64,000 nt of DNA, from NCBI RefSeq assembly GCF_001270495.1, contig NZ_LGUR01000118.1:49642-113641 (forward strand), written 5' to 3'. Below are positions 27,659-36,915 of this stretch, one piece after another (the first letter of the stretch is position 1; the number at the start of each line of letters is the position of its first letter). The notes under the pieces were generated by a model, which had not been told where the DNA came from, did no database searches, and saw only the letters and a list, made by a program, of their open reading frames with translations. A program made the translations under genes and the position numbers. Origin of the DNA: Streptomyces viridochromogenes. Its GTDB lineage: Bacteria; Actinomycetota; Actinomycetes; Streptomycetales; Streptomycetaceae.

Positions 27659-28255
27659 TCAGTCCTTGTGGACGGTCCCGTCCGGGTCCAGCCCCCTGAA
27701 CGACAGCAGCACGATCAGGATGCCGCCGCACACGATCGCCGAGTCGGCCAGGTTGAACACGGCGAAGTGCTTGGGCGCGATGAAGTCCACCACCGCGCCC
27801 TCGAAGACGCCGGGCGAACGGAAGATCCGGTCGGTGAGGTTGCCCAGCGCACCGCCGAGCAGCAGGCCGAGCGCGATCGCCCAGGGCAGGCTGTAGAGCT
27901 TGCGGGCGAGCCGGGCGATCACCACGATCACGGCCGCCGCGATCACCGTGAAGATCACGGTGAAGGCCTCGCCGAAGCCGAAGGCCGCGCCCGCGTTGCG
28001 GATCGCCTCGAACTTCAGCCAGTCACCGATGATCTCGATCGGCGGGTGGTGCTCCAGCTTGGCGACCACGATCATCTTGCTGACCAGGTCGAGGGCGTAC
28101 GCGAACGCGGCGACGCCGAACAGCACGGCGATCCGGCGCCGGCCCCGGGGCCGCTCGGACGCGGTGTCCTTCGCCCGCTCGTCGGCCTGCTCCGGCTCGG
28201 CTCCCGCCGCCTCTGGGGTATCCGGCGTACCGATGATGCGCTCCGCCTCTGCCAC
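27659..28255 (-). CDS. lspA: Lipoprotein signal peptidase II
   Basis: 198 residues from GTG 28255. Integral membrane aspartyl protease that removes signal peptides from prolipoproteins after lipidation. A charged cytoplasmic N-terminus of about 40 residues precedes four helices. Conserved blocks are [29 protein letters not shown] and [13 protein letters not shown]; the Asp of VVDF and that of NLAD form the catalytic dyad by comparison with the family. It lies between the DksA-like gene and rluD on the same strand. Confidence 0.96.
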   Translation of the reverse strand: MAEAERIIGTPDTPEAAGAEPEQADERAKDTASERPRGRRRIAVLFGVAAFAYALDLVSKMIVVAKLEHHPPIEIIGDWLKFEAIRNAGAAFGFGEAFTVIFTVIAAAVIVVIARLARKLYSLPWAIALGLLLGGALGNLTDRIFRSPGVFEGAVVDFIAPKHFAVFNLADSAIVCGGILIVLLSFRGLDPDGTVHKD

Positions 28256-28325
28256 GTGAGTCCCTCAACCTAGGTACCTGACTGAGGACGAGAGTACGAC
28301 ACGTCCAGCAGCACCCGCCTACCGG

Positions 28326-29912
28326 TCAGTACCGGCGCTCTTGCTTCTGCTTGCACTCCACGCACAGGGTCGCGCGCGGGAAGGCCTGCATCCGCGCCTT
28401 GCCGATCGGGTTGCCGCAGTTCTCGCACAGGCCGTACGTGCCCGCGTCGAGCCGCTCCAGGGCGCGCTCGGTCTGGGTGAGCATCTCGCGCGCGTTGGCG
28501 GCGAGCGCCAGCTCGTGCTCGCGCGTGATGTTCTTCGCTCCGGTGTCCGCCTGGTCGTCGCCGGCGCCGTCCCCGGAGTCCCGCATCAGGCCGACGAGGG
28601 ACTGCTCGGACGAGGTGATCTCCTCGCGCAGCCGCGCCTCCTCGGCCTGCAGTTCGGCGCGCGCCTCCTCGACCTCCTCCGGGGTCCAGGGGTCCTCACC
28701 GGGGCGCACCGCGAGCTCGCCGGGCTCCACCGCGGCGATGCGTGCCTTGGGAACGGCGGTCTTGGCCGCCGTGGCCGTGCCAGGAGTCTTCTTCGCAACC
28801 ACTGTCGTGGCTCCCGTCTGCTCCGCGGCCTGCGCCGCGCCCGCCTTCTTGGCCCTGCTCTTGGCGCCCACACTCTTCCCGGCCGCCCGCTCCGCAACCG
28901 CACCTTTCCCAGCCACCTCGCCCACGGCCAACGTGACCGCACGCTCCTCGGCCGCACCCTTTTTGACAGCGCTCGCCTCGGCCGCACGCTCCTCGACGAC
29001 GCTCCCCTTGGCCGTGCCTTTCACGGCGACGCCCTTCTTGGCTGCGCTCGTCTTGGCAGCACTCTCCTTGGCCGCACGCTTCTCGACAGCGCTCGTCTCG
29101 GCTGTGCTCGTCTCGGAGGCGCTCTTCTTAGCTGCCTTCTTCCGAGAAGCCGTCTGACCGGCGGCGCCCTTCCCGACGGCCGCCTCCACGGCCGCCTTCT
29201 TGGCAGCGCTTCCCTTAGCAGCGCTTCCCTTAGCAGCGCCTTCCTTGGCAGCGCCCTTCTCCGTGGCACCTTCCTCAGCTACGCCCTTACCGCCCGCCGC
29301 CGCGTCAGCCGTGCCCCTCTTGGCCACCGCCGTCCCAGCCGGCGCCTCCCCTGCGGCCGCGGCCTTGGCCGCCTTGCCTCTGCCAGCGCTCTTCTTGGCC
29401 CCTGCCTTCTTCCCGGCAGCCTTCTCGCCGGCACCTTTCCTCGCCGGGGTCTTCTCCTCGGCGGCCCTCCTCGCCGGGTTCTTCTCGCCGGCACCCTTAC
29501 TCGCCGTGACCTTCATGTCGGCACTCTTGGCGGCGCCCTTCGATACGGCCGCCTTCGATACGCCTGCCTTGGACGCAGCCGAGTCACCGCCCTCCCTGGG
29601 AGCCCCGGACTCACCGCCCGCCTTGGACGCCGCCGACTCACCGCCCACCTTCCTAGCGGCGTACTCCGGCGCAGCCTCTTCCCCCGCTTTCGAGCCCCGG
29701 CCCCGCCCCGTCGCAGCCGAGGCCGCCTCCGACACCGCCCCGCCCGCGACAGTCCCCCGCACGCTCTTGACCGGCTTGCCGTCCCGCGCCCCCGCGGCAC
29801 CCGCCCGCGCGCTCTTCTTCCCACTCACATCCTTGGCCGCACCGCCGGAGGCACCCGCATGGGTGGATCTGCTCGACGCCGACTGCTGTACGGCGGTCTT
29901 CTTCGCCACCAT
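28326..29912 (-). CDS. DksA/TraR zinc-finger protein with a long Ala/Lys-rich tail
   Basis: 528 residues from ATG 29912. Residues about 391-528 form a DksA/TraR-like module: a coiled-coil region (EEVEEARAELQAEEARLREE) followed by a C4 zinc finger CENC-X17-CVEC near the C-terminus. Residues 1-390 are almost entirely Ala, Lys, Gly, Ser, Glu and Thr in short irregular repeats (AAKKSAAK-like), resembling eukaryotic histone H1 and bacterial HC1/HC2 tails. A tail this basic suggests nucleic-acid binding, perhaps keeping the finger on the nucleoid while it contacts RNA polymerase; that is inference. Most DksA proteins are near 150 residues. Low-complexity repeats make the tail length likely to vary between strains. 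Confidence 0.85.
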   Translation of the reverse strand: MVAKKTAVQQSASSRSTHAGASGGAAKDVSGKKSARAGAAGARDGKPVKSVRGTVAGGAVSEAASAATGRGRGSKAGEEAAPEYAARKVGGESAASKAGGESGAPREGGDSAASKAGVSKAAVSKGAAKSADMKVTASKGAGEKNPARRAAEEKTPARKGAGEKAAGKKAGAKKSAGRGKAAKAAAAGEAPAGTAVAKRGTADAAAGGKGVAEEGATEKGAAKEGAAKGSAAKGSAAKKAAVEAAVGKGAAGQTASRKKAAKKSASETSTAETSAVEKRAAKESAAKTSAAKKGVAVKGTAKGSVVEERAAEASAVKKGAAEERAVTLAVGEVAGKGAVAERAAGKSVGAKSRAKKAGAAQAAEQTGATTVVAKKTPGTATAAKTAVPKARIAAVEPGELAVRPGEDPWTPEEVEEARAELQAEEARLREEITSSEQSLVGLMRDSGDGAGDDQADTGAKNITREHELALAANAREMLTQTERALERLDAGTYGLCENCGNPIGKARMQAFPRATLCVECKQKQERRY

Positions 29913-30204
29913 GCCGCGGCCCCTTCACATATTGTGATCTTGCTCGCGAATCGTGCTGGGACGATAAATCGACTTGAGTCCCGCAGCAACGGGGCACACC
30001 GCCCGATTCGCCCGCCTCGCGCATGCAGCGCGCCAGACCTGCAACCGTTGTGCCCAGCTCCCCGCCGGGTATGCAGTCGAGCCGCACGTCCCAGAATCCG
30101 AACACGCGTACCGCTCCATTCGGGTCACCCCGCCCGGTACGACACGGCCGCCCCGGGGCGCCGGAAAACCGGTCGGCCACTGTCCCCGCGGCGCCGTACA
30201 CTGG
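29913..30204. other. Intergenic region between the DksA-like gene and the ileS leader
   Basis: About 290 bp. The minus-strand start of the DksA-like gene is preceded by GAAGGGG and an AT-rich ACAATAT stretch that may be its -10. On the plus strand TACACT at 30197-30202 is a possible -10 for ileS, with no good -35. Between them I see no convincing gene. Confidence 0.5.
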
Positions 30205-30510
30205 GCGGAGCGAAAAGCGTGGATGGGGACGAGTAGCGACGTACGCAGCCCAGAGCGACCCGGGGACGGTGGAAGCCCGGGGGCGAGCGCGACGTGAAGA
30301 TCACCCCGGAGCCGCCGGAAGAAAGCCGCAGCCAAGTCGCAGCGGCGAGTAGAACCGGCTCGCGACCCCAATGAGGGGGCTCGCCGACGCACACCCCGCG
30401 TCGGAGGGCCAAGGAGGGTGGTACCGCGGGAGCGCGCCGAAACCGGCGTACGGAAAGAATCGGCTCTCGTCCCTCCGGACGGAAGGCAGCAAGTCCGCCG
30501 GAGGAAGCTC
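30205..30510 (+). promoter_or_regulatory. Translational T-box riboswitch of ileS
   Basis: A tRNA(Ile)-sensing leader. The T-box itself is unmistakable: AGGGTGGTACCGCG at 30415-30428, whose TGGT bulge (30419-30422) matches the ACCA end of uncharged tRNA. GACGAGTAG near 30228 and GAAGATCACC near 30297, with the likely Ile specifier ATC at 30300-30302, belong to stem I. Downstream, CCTCCGG (30472-30478) can pair with the CCGGAGG that holds the ileS Shine-Dalgarno (30498-30504), so the switch controls translation rather than termination, as described for actinobacterial ileS leaders. The specifier assignment is my inference. Confidence 0.92.
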
Positions 30511-30514
30511 GCTG

Positions 30515-33500
30515 ATGACAACGCCGACGTACCGCCAGGTACCCGCCCAGGTCGACCTGCCCGCGCTCGAGCACGCGGTGCTCGACTTCTGGCGCGACCA
30601 GAAGATCTTCGCCAAGAGCCTGGAGCAGTCCGAGGGCCGCCCCGAGTGGGTGTTCTACGAGGGCCCGCCCACCGCCAACGGCATGCCCGGCGCCCACCAC
30701 ATCGAGGCCCGCGTCTTCAAGGACGTCTTCCCCCGCTTCCGCACCATGCGCGGCTACCACGTGGCCCGCAAGGCCGGCTGGGACTGCCACGGCCTCCCGG
30801 TCGAGCTGACCGTCGAGAAGGAACTCGGCTTCAGCGGCAAGAAGGACATCGAGGCGTTCGGCATCGCCGAGTTCAACGCCAGGTGCCGCGAGTCCGTGCT
30901 GCGCCACACCGACGCCTTCGAAGCTCTCACGAACCGCATGGGCTACTGGGTCGACCTGAACGACGCCTACGTCACGATGGAGCCCGAGTACATCGAGTCC
31001 GTCTGGTGGTCGCTCAAGGAGATCTTCAGCAAGGGCCTGCTGGTCCAGGACCACCGCGTCGCCCCCTGGTGCCCGCGCTGCGGCACCGGCCTGTCCGACC
31101 ACGAGCTGGCGCAGGGCTACGAGACGGTCGTCGACCCCTCGGTGTACGTCCGCTTCCCGCTCACCTCCGGTCCGCTCGCCGGCGAGGCCGCGCTCCTGGT
31201 GTGGACGACCACACCCTGGACCCTCGTCTCCAACACGGCCGTGGCCGCGCACCCCGACGTCGCCTACGTCGTCGCGACGAACGGCGAGGAGAAGCTCGTC
31301 GTCGCCGAGCCGCTCGTCGCCAAGGCCCTCGGCGAGGGCTGGGAGACCACCGGCCAGACCTTCACCGGCGCCGAGATGGAGCGCTGGACGTATCAACGTC
31401 CGTTCGAGCTGGTCGAGTTCCCGGCACCGGCCCACTACGTGGTCAACGCCGAGTACGTCACGACCGAGGACGGTACGGGTCTGGTCCACCAGTCCCCCGC
31501 CTTCGGTGAGGACGACCTCAAGGTCTGCCGCGCGTACGGCCTCCCCGTCGTCAACCCCGTCCGCGCGGACGGCACCTTCGAGGAGGACGTCCCGCTGGTC
31601 GGCGGCGTCTTCTTCAAGAAGGCGGACGAAAAGCTCACCGAGGACCTCCAGCAGCGCGGGCGGCTCTTCAAGCACATCCCGTACGAGCACAGCTACCCCC
31701 ACTGCTGGCGCTGCCACACCGCGCTCCTCTACTACGCGCAGCCGTCCTGGTACATCCGCACCACGGCCGTGAAGGACCGCCTCCTCCAGGAGAACGAGAA
31801 CACCAACTGGTTCCCCGACACGGTCAAGCATGGCCGCTTCGGCGACTGGCTGAACAACAACATCGACTGGGCTCTGTCCCGCAACCGCTACTGGGGCACC
31901 CCGCTGCCGATCTGGCGGTGCGAGGACGACCACCTCACGGTCGTCGGCTCCCGCGCGGAGCTCACCGAGCTGACCGGCACCGACCAGTCGGGCCTCGACC
32001 CGCACCGCCCGTACATCGACGACGTCACCTTCGCCTGCCGCCACGACGGCTGCGGCAAGACGGCCACGCGCGTGCCCGAGGTCATCGACGCCTGGTACGA
32101 CTCGGGCTCGATGCCGTTCGCGCAGTGGGGCTACCCGCACAAGAACAAGGAGCTGTTCGAGAGCCGCTACCCGGCGCAGTTCATCAGCGAGGCCATCGAC
32201 CAGACCCGCGGCTGGTTCTACACGCTGATGGCGGTCGGCACGCTGGTCTTCGACAAGTCGTCGTACGAGAACGTCGTGTGCCTCGGCCACATCCTCGCCG
32301 AGGACGGCCGCAAGATGTCCAAGCACCTGGGCAACACCCTGGACCCGATCCCGCTGATGGATCAGCACGGCGCGGACGCGGTGCGCTGGTTCATGGCGGC
32401 CGGCGGCTCCCCGTGGGCGGCACGCCGCGTGGGCCACGGCACGATCCAGGAGGTGGTGCGCAAGACCCTCCTCACGTACTGGAACACGGTCGCCTTCCAG
32501 GCCCTGTACGCCCGTACGTCGAACTGGGCGCCGTCCGCGGCCGACCCGGCCCCGGCCGACCGCCCGGTCCTGGACCGCTGGCTGCTGTCCGAGCTGCACG
32601 CGCTGACCGACCAGGTGACCCAGTCCCTGGAGGCGTACGACACCCAGCGCGCCGGCAAGCTGCTCTCGGCGTTCGTCGACGACCTGTCCAACTGGTACGT
32701 CCGCCGCTCGCGGCGCCGCTTCTGGCAGGGCGACAAGGCGGCGCTGCGCACCCTGCACGAGGTCGTCGAGACGGTCACGAAGCTGATGGCCCCGCTGACC
32801 CCGTTCATCACCGAGCGGGTCTGGCAGGACCTGATCGTGCCGGTGACCCCGGACGCGCCGGAGTCGGTGCATCTGGCGTCCTGGCCGGAGGCGGACCTGT
32901 CGGCGATCGACCCGGAGCTGTCCAAGCAGATGGTCCTGGTCCGCCGGCTGGTCGAGCTGGGCCGTGCCACGCGCGCGGAGTCGGGCGTGAAGACCCGCCA
33001 GCCGCTGAAGCGCGCACTGGTGGCGGCGACGGGCTTCGAGGCGCTCAACCCCGAACTGCACGCGCAGATCACGGAGGAACTGAACGTCGAGTCCCTGGCG
33101 TCCCTGTCCGAGGTCGGTGGCAGCCTGGTGGACACCACCGCCAAGGCCAACTTCCGCGCCCTGGGCAAGCGTTTCGGCAAGCGCGTCCAGGACGTGGCGA
33201 AGGCCGTCGCGAACGCGGACGCGGCGGAACTGTCGCTGGCCTTGCGCCAGGGCACGGCGTCGGTGGTGGTCGACGGCGAGACGGTCAGCCTCGCTCCGGA
33301 CGAGGTGATCATCACAGAGACCCCGCGCGAGGGCTGGTCGGTGGCGTCCGACTCGGGCGCGACGGTCGCCCTGGACCTGGAGATCACGGAGGAGCTGCGC
33401 CGCGCGGGCCTGGCCCGAGACGCGATCCGCCTGATCCAGGAGGCCCGTAAGAACAGCGGGCTCGACGTGGCCGACCGGATCGCCCTGCGCTGGACGGCGA

Positions 33501-33658
33501 CGGACGCGGCGACGATCGCGGCGCTGGGCGAGCACGCCGAGCTCATCGCCGACGAGGTCCTCGCGACGGACTTCACCCAGGGCGAGGCGGACGACAGCTA
33601 CGGCTCCCCGTTCGAGGACGAGGGCCTGACCCTGACGTTCCGCCTGCGCAAGGTGTAG
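30515..33658 (+). CDS. ileS: Isoleucyl-tRNA synthetase
   Basis: 1047 residues from ATG 30515, with GGAGG 10 nt upstream inside the T-box expression platform. Charges tRNA(Ile). Class I motifs: the HIGH-type region GPPTANGMPGAHH near residue 55 and KMSKS-type KMSKHLGN near residue 600; WDCHGLPVE, the CP1 editing domain around residues 200-400, and the anticodon-binding C-terminal helices follow. The KMSKH variant and overall length fit the eukaryote-like (type 2) IleRS group, often insensitive to mupirocin; that last point is inference. A 21-bp terminator hairpin follows the stop. Confidence 0.97.
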   Translation: MTTPTYRQVPAQVDLPALEHAVLDFWRDQKIFAKSLEQSEGRPEWVFYEGPPTANGMPGAHHIEARVFKDVFPRFRTMRGYHVARKAGWDCHGLPVELTVEKELGFSGKKDIEAFGIAEFNARCRESVLRHTDAFEALTNRMGYWVDLNDAYVTMEPEYIESVWWSLKEIFSKGLLVQDHRVAPWCPRCGTGLSDHELAQGYETVVDPSVYVRFPLTSGPLAGEAALLVWTTTPWTLVSNTAVAAHPDVAYVVATNGEEKLVVAEPLVAKALGEGWETTGQTFTGAEMERWTYQRPFELVEFPAPAHYVVNAEYVTTEDGTGLVHQSPAFGEDDLKVCRAYGLPVVNPVRADGTFEEDVPLVGGVFFKKADEKLTEDLQQRGRLFKHIPYEHSYPHCWRCHTALLYYAQPSWYIRTTAVKDRLLQENENTNWFPDTVKHGRFGDWLNNNIDWALSRNRYWGTPLPIWRCEDDHLTVVGSRAELTELTGTDQSGLDPHRPYIDDVTFACRHDGCGKTATRVPEVIDAWYDSGSMPFAQWGYPHKNKELFESRYPAQFISEAIDQTRGWFYTLMAVGTLVFDKSSYENVVCLGHILAEDGRKMSKHLGNTLDPIPLMDQHGADAVRWFMAAGGSPWAARRVGHGTIQEVVRKTLLTYWNTVAFQALYARTSNWAPSAADPAPADRPVLDRWLLSELHALTDQVTQSLEAYDTQRAGKLLSAFVDDLSNWYVRRSRRRFWQGDKAALRTLHEVVETVTKLMAPLTPFITERVWQDLIVPVTPDAPESVHLASWPEADLSAIDPELSKQMVLVRRLVELGRATRAESGVKTRQPLKRALVAATGFEALNPELHAQITEELNVESLASLSEVGGSLVDTTAKANFRALGKRFGKRVQDVAKAVANADAAELSLALRQGTASVVVDGETVSLAPDEVIITETPREGWSVASDSGATVALDLEITEELRRAGLARDAIRLIQEARKNSGLDVADRIALRWTATDAATIAALGEHAELIADEVLATDFTQGEADDSYGSPFEDEGLTLTFRLRKV

Positions 33659-33676
33659 CGAGACCCGGCCGGACAT

Positions 33677-33724
33677 CCGAAGGCCCGGGACCACCAAAGA
33701 ATCTTGGTGGTCCCGGGCCTTCGG
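33677..33724 (+). terminator. Terminator of ileS
   Basis: A perfect 21-bp stem (arms 33677-33697 and 33704-33724, containing GGCCCGGGACCACC and its complement) with a 6-nt loop AGAATC, starting 19 bp after the ileS stop. No T-tract follows, as is common in Streptomyces. Confidence 0.93.
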
Positions 33725-33796
33725 CGTTGTGTACGTCGGACACCGCACCCATCCCCCGAACAAACACCGCAAACGCCTTGAACACGCGTAGCAAAA

Positions 33797-33832
33797 GGGC
33801 GGGGCCCCGGATCGAAATCCGGGGCCCCGCCC
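33797..33832 (-). terminator. Terminator of the divIVA end of the division cluster
   Basis: GGGCGGGGCCCCGGAT pairs with ATCCGGGGCCCCGCCC (16 bp, loop CGAA), 37 bp beyond the divIVA stop. On the minus strand the stem is followed by TTTTGC, so it is oriented to end transcripts coming from divIVA. Confidence 0.9.
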
Positions 33833-33868
33833 TGAACGCTGCCGACGCCTACGGCGTACTACCAACCG

Positions 33869-35023
33869 TCAGTTGTCGTCCTCGTCGATGAGGAACCCGC
33901 GCATCGGAGACGGAGCCTGGCCCATCGGGGACGGACCCTGCGGCCGGACCGGTGCCATGGGCTGGGTCATCGCCGGGGACATCTGCTGCTGACCGCCGTA
34001 GGACGGAGCAGCCGGAGACGGGGCGCCGCCCATCGTCTGGTTGCCGCCGTACGACGGGGCACTCGCGCCGGCCGGTGCCATGGAGGGCGCCGGGGACGGC
34101 GGGAGGGACGCCGTGGCCGGGGTCCGCGGCGGGGCGAGCGAGTCGTCCGCCTGGGTCTCCAGCTGGCGCAGCTGCGACTCGAGGTAGGACTTCAGCCGCG
34201 TGCGGTACTCGCGCTCGAAGCCGCGCAGGTCCTCGACCTTGCGCTCCAGCGTGGCGCGGGCGGACTCCAGGGAGCCCATCGCGACGCGGTGCTTCTCCTG
34301 CGCGTCCCGCTCCAGGGCGTCAGCCTTGGCACGGGCGTCACGCTCAAGACCCTCGGCACGCGAACGCGCCTCGCCGACGATCTTGTTGGCCTCGGAACGA
34401 GCCTCGGCGATCGCCTGGTCGGCGGTCTGCTGGGCCAGCGAGAGGACACGGGCGGCGCTGTCGCCACCGGGGCCTCCCTGACCCGGGCCGCCCATGGGGC
34501 CGGGGCCACCCATCGGACCGCCCATCGGGCCACCCATCTGCTGCTGCATCGGGGGCTGGCCCATCGGCCCCGGACCCTGGCCCATCGGACCGGGACCCTG
34601 CGGGCCACCCTGCCCGCCGGGACCGGCGGGCAGCTGCGGAGCACCGCTGGGCAGCTGGGGCGGGCCTCCCATGGGGCCACCCATCTGCTGCTGCGGCGGG
34701 CCCGATATGCCGGCGGGTACCGGAGCGCCGGGACCGCGCATGCCCTGCTGGGGCATACCGCCCTGCTGGGGCATGCCGCCCTGCTGCTGGTCCTGCGGAC
34801 CGCCGGGACCCTCCGGGGGCTTGCGCATGTTCTGCTGGTTCTGCGCAGCGGCACGTGTGGCCGCGGCCAGCTTGGCGCGCAGGTCCTCGTTCTCGCGGAG
34901 TAGTCGCGTCAGTTCGGCTTCGACCTCATCGAGGAAGGCATCGACCTCGTCCTCGTCATAGCCTTCTCGGAGGCGGACGGTCGTGAACTGCTTGTTCCGC
35001 ACGTCCTCGGGGGTCAACGGCAT
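33869..35023 (-). CDS. divIVA: Polar growth determinant DivIVA
   Basis: 384 residues from ATG 35023. The N-terminal lipid-binding domain is conserved ([20 protein letters not shown], residues 1-30, then a short coiled coil to about 60). A long low-complexity Pro/Gln/Gly/Met insert (about 65-187) separates it from the main coiled coil (about 189-290), followed by a Pro/Ser-rich tail ending in [10 protein letters not shown]. In Streptomyces DivIVA recruits cell-wall synthesis at hyphal tips and branch sites and is essential (established). The PQGM insert is typical of the genus and varies in length. Last gene of the minus-strand cluster. Confidence 0.97.
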   Translation of the reverse strand: MPLTPEDVRNKQFTTVRLREGYDEDEVDAFLDEVEAELTRLLRENEDLRAKLAAATRAAAQNQQNMRKPPEGPGGPQDQQQGGMPQQGGMPQQGMRGPGAPVPAGISGPPQQQMGGPMGGPPQLPSGAPQLPAGPGGQGGPQGPGPMGQGPGPMGQPPMQQQMGGPMGGPMGGPGPMGGPGQGGPGGDSAARVLSLAQQTADQAIAEARSEANKIVGEARSRAEGLERDARAKADALERDAQEKHRVAMGSLESARATLERKVEDLRGFEREYRTRLKSYLESQLRQLETQADDSLAPPRTPATASLPPSPAPSMAPAGASAPSYGGNQTMGGAPSPAAPSYGGQQQMSPAMTQPMAPVRPQGPSPMGQAPSPMRGFLIDEDDN

Positions 35024-35078
35024 CTCTTCACCTCAACGTTGTCGTCGGCAGTCGGCAAGACCGTATCTGTCACATCGC

Positions 35079-35366
35079 TCACATCGCGCTCCGCACGAGC
35101 GTGATCAGGATGTAGACGATGATCATCAGTACGAAGAAGGACAGGTCGAGCGCCACGCCCCCGAGACGCAGCGGCGGGATGACCCGCCGCAGAAGCTTGA
35201 GCGGTGGATCAGTGACAGTGTAGGTGGCCTCCAGAACGACCACCATCGCCTTGCCGGGTTGCCACGAGCGGGCGAACTGGAAGACGTAGTCCATGACCAA
35301 CCGGAAGATAAGCACGATGAGGAAGACCATCAGCGCGATGTAGAGAACCTGCAAGACCACGCTCAT
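35079..35366 (-). CDS. ylmG: YggT/YlmG family membrane protein
   Basis: 95 residues from ATG 35366 with two transmembrane helices: residues about 3-27 and 72-92, joined by the conserved block VMDYVFQFARSW and DPPLKLLRRVIPPLRLGGVALDLS. The YggT family sits beside sepF in Gram-positive bacteria and cyanobacteria and affects division or nucleoid/thylakoid organisation; its molecular role is unclear. Between sepF and divIVA, as in other actinobacteria. Confidence 0.94.
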   Translation of the reverse strand: MSVVLQVLYIALMVFLIVLIFRLVMDYVFQFARSWQPGKAMVVVLEATYTVTDPPLKLLRRVIPPLRLGGVALDLSFFVLMIIVYILITLVRSAM

Positions 35367-35425
35367 GACTGGTGCTTCCCTCTCCCCTGTTCCCTGTTCC
35401 GTGCGGTTGTTTCCGGTGGTGCGTC

Positions 35426-36067
35426 TCAGCTCTGGTTGAAGAACCCGCCCTCTGCGATACGGGCCTTGTCCTCCGCCGTGACATCGACGTTAGCAGGCGA
35501 CAACAGGAACACCTTCTGCGTCACCCGCTCGATGCTGCCGTGAAGACCAAACACCAAACCAGCCGCAAAGTCGACAAGTCGCTTCGCGTCTGTGTCATCC
35601 ATCTCAGTCAGATTCATGATCACCGGGGTGCCTTCACGGAAGTGTTCCCCGATGGTACGGGCCTCGTTGTAGGTCCGCGGGTGAAGTGTGGTGATCCGGT
35701 ACGGCTCTCGTTCCGACACGACCTTGGGCATGATCACCGGTGCGTTCTTCTCCAGGCTTGCGCGTTCTTGTGTGATGGACGCCACGGGCGCGATACGCGC
35801 CGGGCGGCCGGATTCCGCGGGTAGCGAAGTCGATCGGGCCACGGGTTCACGCGGCGCGGGCGGTTGGACGATTCGCACCTCTTCGTCCCTTTGGGACTGA
35901 TGTGCACTGTGCGACTGGTGGGACGGCTCGTGCCGTCGGTGGTCCCGCTCGGGCTCCGGGTCCAGTTCGGGCTCGAAGTCGTCGTCGGGGTCGAACCCCC
36001 GGCCGTCGTACCCATCGTCCTCCACGAGGCCGAGGTAGACCGCCATCTTGCGCATCGCGCCGGCCAT
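35426..36067 (-). CDS. sepF: Cell division protein SepF
   Basis: 213 residues from ATG 36067, with GGAGG about 11 nt upstream. N-terminal amphipathic membrane-targeting helix ([18 protein letters not shown]), a linker of about 90 acidic and Pro-rich residues, and the globular SepF domain near residues 120-205 ([43 protein letters not shown]). SepF polymerises and tethers FtsZ to the membrane; with no ftsA here it is the likely main anchor, as established for actinobacteria. Confidence 0.96.
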   Translation of the reverse strand: MAGAMRKMAVYLGLVEDDGYDGRGFDPDDDFEPELDPEPERDHRRHEPSHQSHSAHQSQRDEEVRIVQPPAPREPVARSTSLPAESGRPARIAPVASITQERASLEKNAPVIMPKVVSEREPYRITTLHPRTYNEARTIGEHFREGTPVIMNLTEMDDTDAKRLVDFAAGLVFGLHGSIERVTQKVFLLSPANVDVTAEDKARIAEGGFFNQS

Positions 36068-36090
36068 GCTCTGAGTCCTCCGCTCTGTGG

Positions 36091-36119
36091 TGGATCGACT
36101 GCCAAGTGCCCGCGATCCA
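36091..36119. promoter_or_regulatory. Inverted repeat upstream of sepF
   Basis: TGGATCG and CGATCCA flank a 15-nt spacer, 24-52 bp upstream of the sepF start in the 122-bp ylmE-sepF gap. It could be an operator or RNA hairpin separating sepF-ylmG-divIVA from ftsZ-pgeF-ylmE. The wide spacer makes it weak. Confidence 0.35.
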
Positions 36120-36189
36120 CGCGGTCGTTACGCCCGCCTTTCGGCGACATTGACCATATTTTCTGCTGTGGTCCGACTTCCTGGCGACG

Positions 36190-36915
36190 TTACCCGAGCC
36201 TGGGGCGGACTCCGAGTACCGCAGTGCCGACGCGCACATGTGTCGCACCGGCCGCCACGGCCTCTTCGAGGTCTGCACTCATCCCTGCTGAGACCATGTT
36301 CGCAGCCGGATGAGCTCGGCGCAGGTCGGTCGACAAATCCATCAACCGCTCGAACGCCGCCTGTTGGCGCCCCTCATACTCCCCGCTGAGCGGGGCGACG
36401 GTCATGAGCCCGTCGAGCCGGAGCCCCGGCGCCTTCGCCACGAGGTCGGCCAACTCTTCGATCCCGCCCGGCGCCACACCACCCCTCTCACCCCGCGCGC
36501 TCTCCCCCGCGTCCAGCGCCACCTGGAGGAGGCAGCCGACCTCGCGCTCCTGCCGTACGGCCTCCTTCGACAGGGCCGTCACCAGCTTGGAACGATCGAC
36601 GGACTGCACGAGATCCGCGTAACCGACCACAGATCGCACCTTGTTGGTCTGCAGCTGGCCGACAAAATGCCACGCAAGGGGCAGATCCGAGCATTCGGCG
36701 GCCTTCGGTGCCGCGTCCTGATCGCGGTTCTCGGCGACGTGGCGCACGCCGAGTTCCGACAGCATCCGCACATCGCTCGCGGGGTACGTCTTGGTGACCA
36801 CGATCAAGGTCACCTCCTCGCGTGCACGCCCGGCGGCCGCGCACGCCGCGGCGATGCGCTCCTCCACCTTCGCCAGGTTCGCGGCGAGTTCGTCCTTACG
36901 GTCCGTCATGTCCAT
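36190..36915 (-). CDS. ylmE: PLP homeostasis protein, YggS/YlmE family
   Basis: 241 residues from ATG 36915, directly after the pgeF stop (TGAATG); ATG 36909 is a close alternative. Single-domain alanine-racemase-like barrel binding PLP through K42 in LIVVTKTYPASDV; other blocks are HFVGQLQTNKVRSVV, LDGLMTVAP and AANMVSAGMSADLEEAVAAGATHVRVGTAVLG. YggS proteins buffer free PLP. In Streptomyces a role in sporulation septation has been reported for ylmE. Position between pgeF and sepF is conserved. Confidence 0.95.
   Translation of the reverse strand: MDMTDRKDELAANLAKVEERIAAACAAAGRAREEVTLIVVTKTYPASDVRMLSELGVRHVAENRDQDAAPKAAECSDLPLAWHFVGQLQTNKVRSVVGYADLVQSVDRSKLVTALSKEAVRQEREVGCLLQVALDAGESARGERGGVAPGGIEELADLVAKAPGLRLDGLMTVAPLSGEYEGRQQAAFERLMDLSTDLRRAHPAANMVSAGMSADLEEAVAAGATHVRVGTAVLGVRPRLG

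Noticed and set aside
29925..30117. Small minus-strand frame upstream of the DksA-like gene
   Set aside because: No Shine-Dalgarno and implausible composition with many Cys and Arg; treated as non-coding.
28341..30236. Plus-strand frame opposite the DksA-like gene
   Set aside because: Low-complexity reverse translation of the Ala/Lys tail; no start signal.
30125..33865. Long minus-strand open frame covering ileS and its leader
   Set aside because: Same shadow effect; it would also run through the T-box and the ileS terminator.
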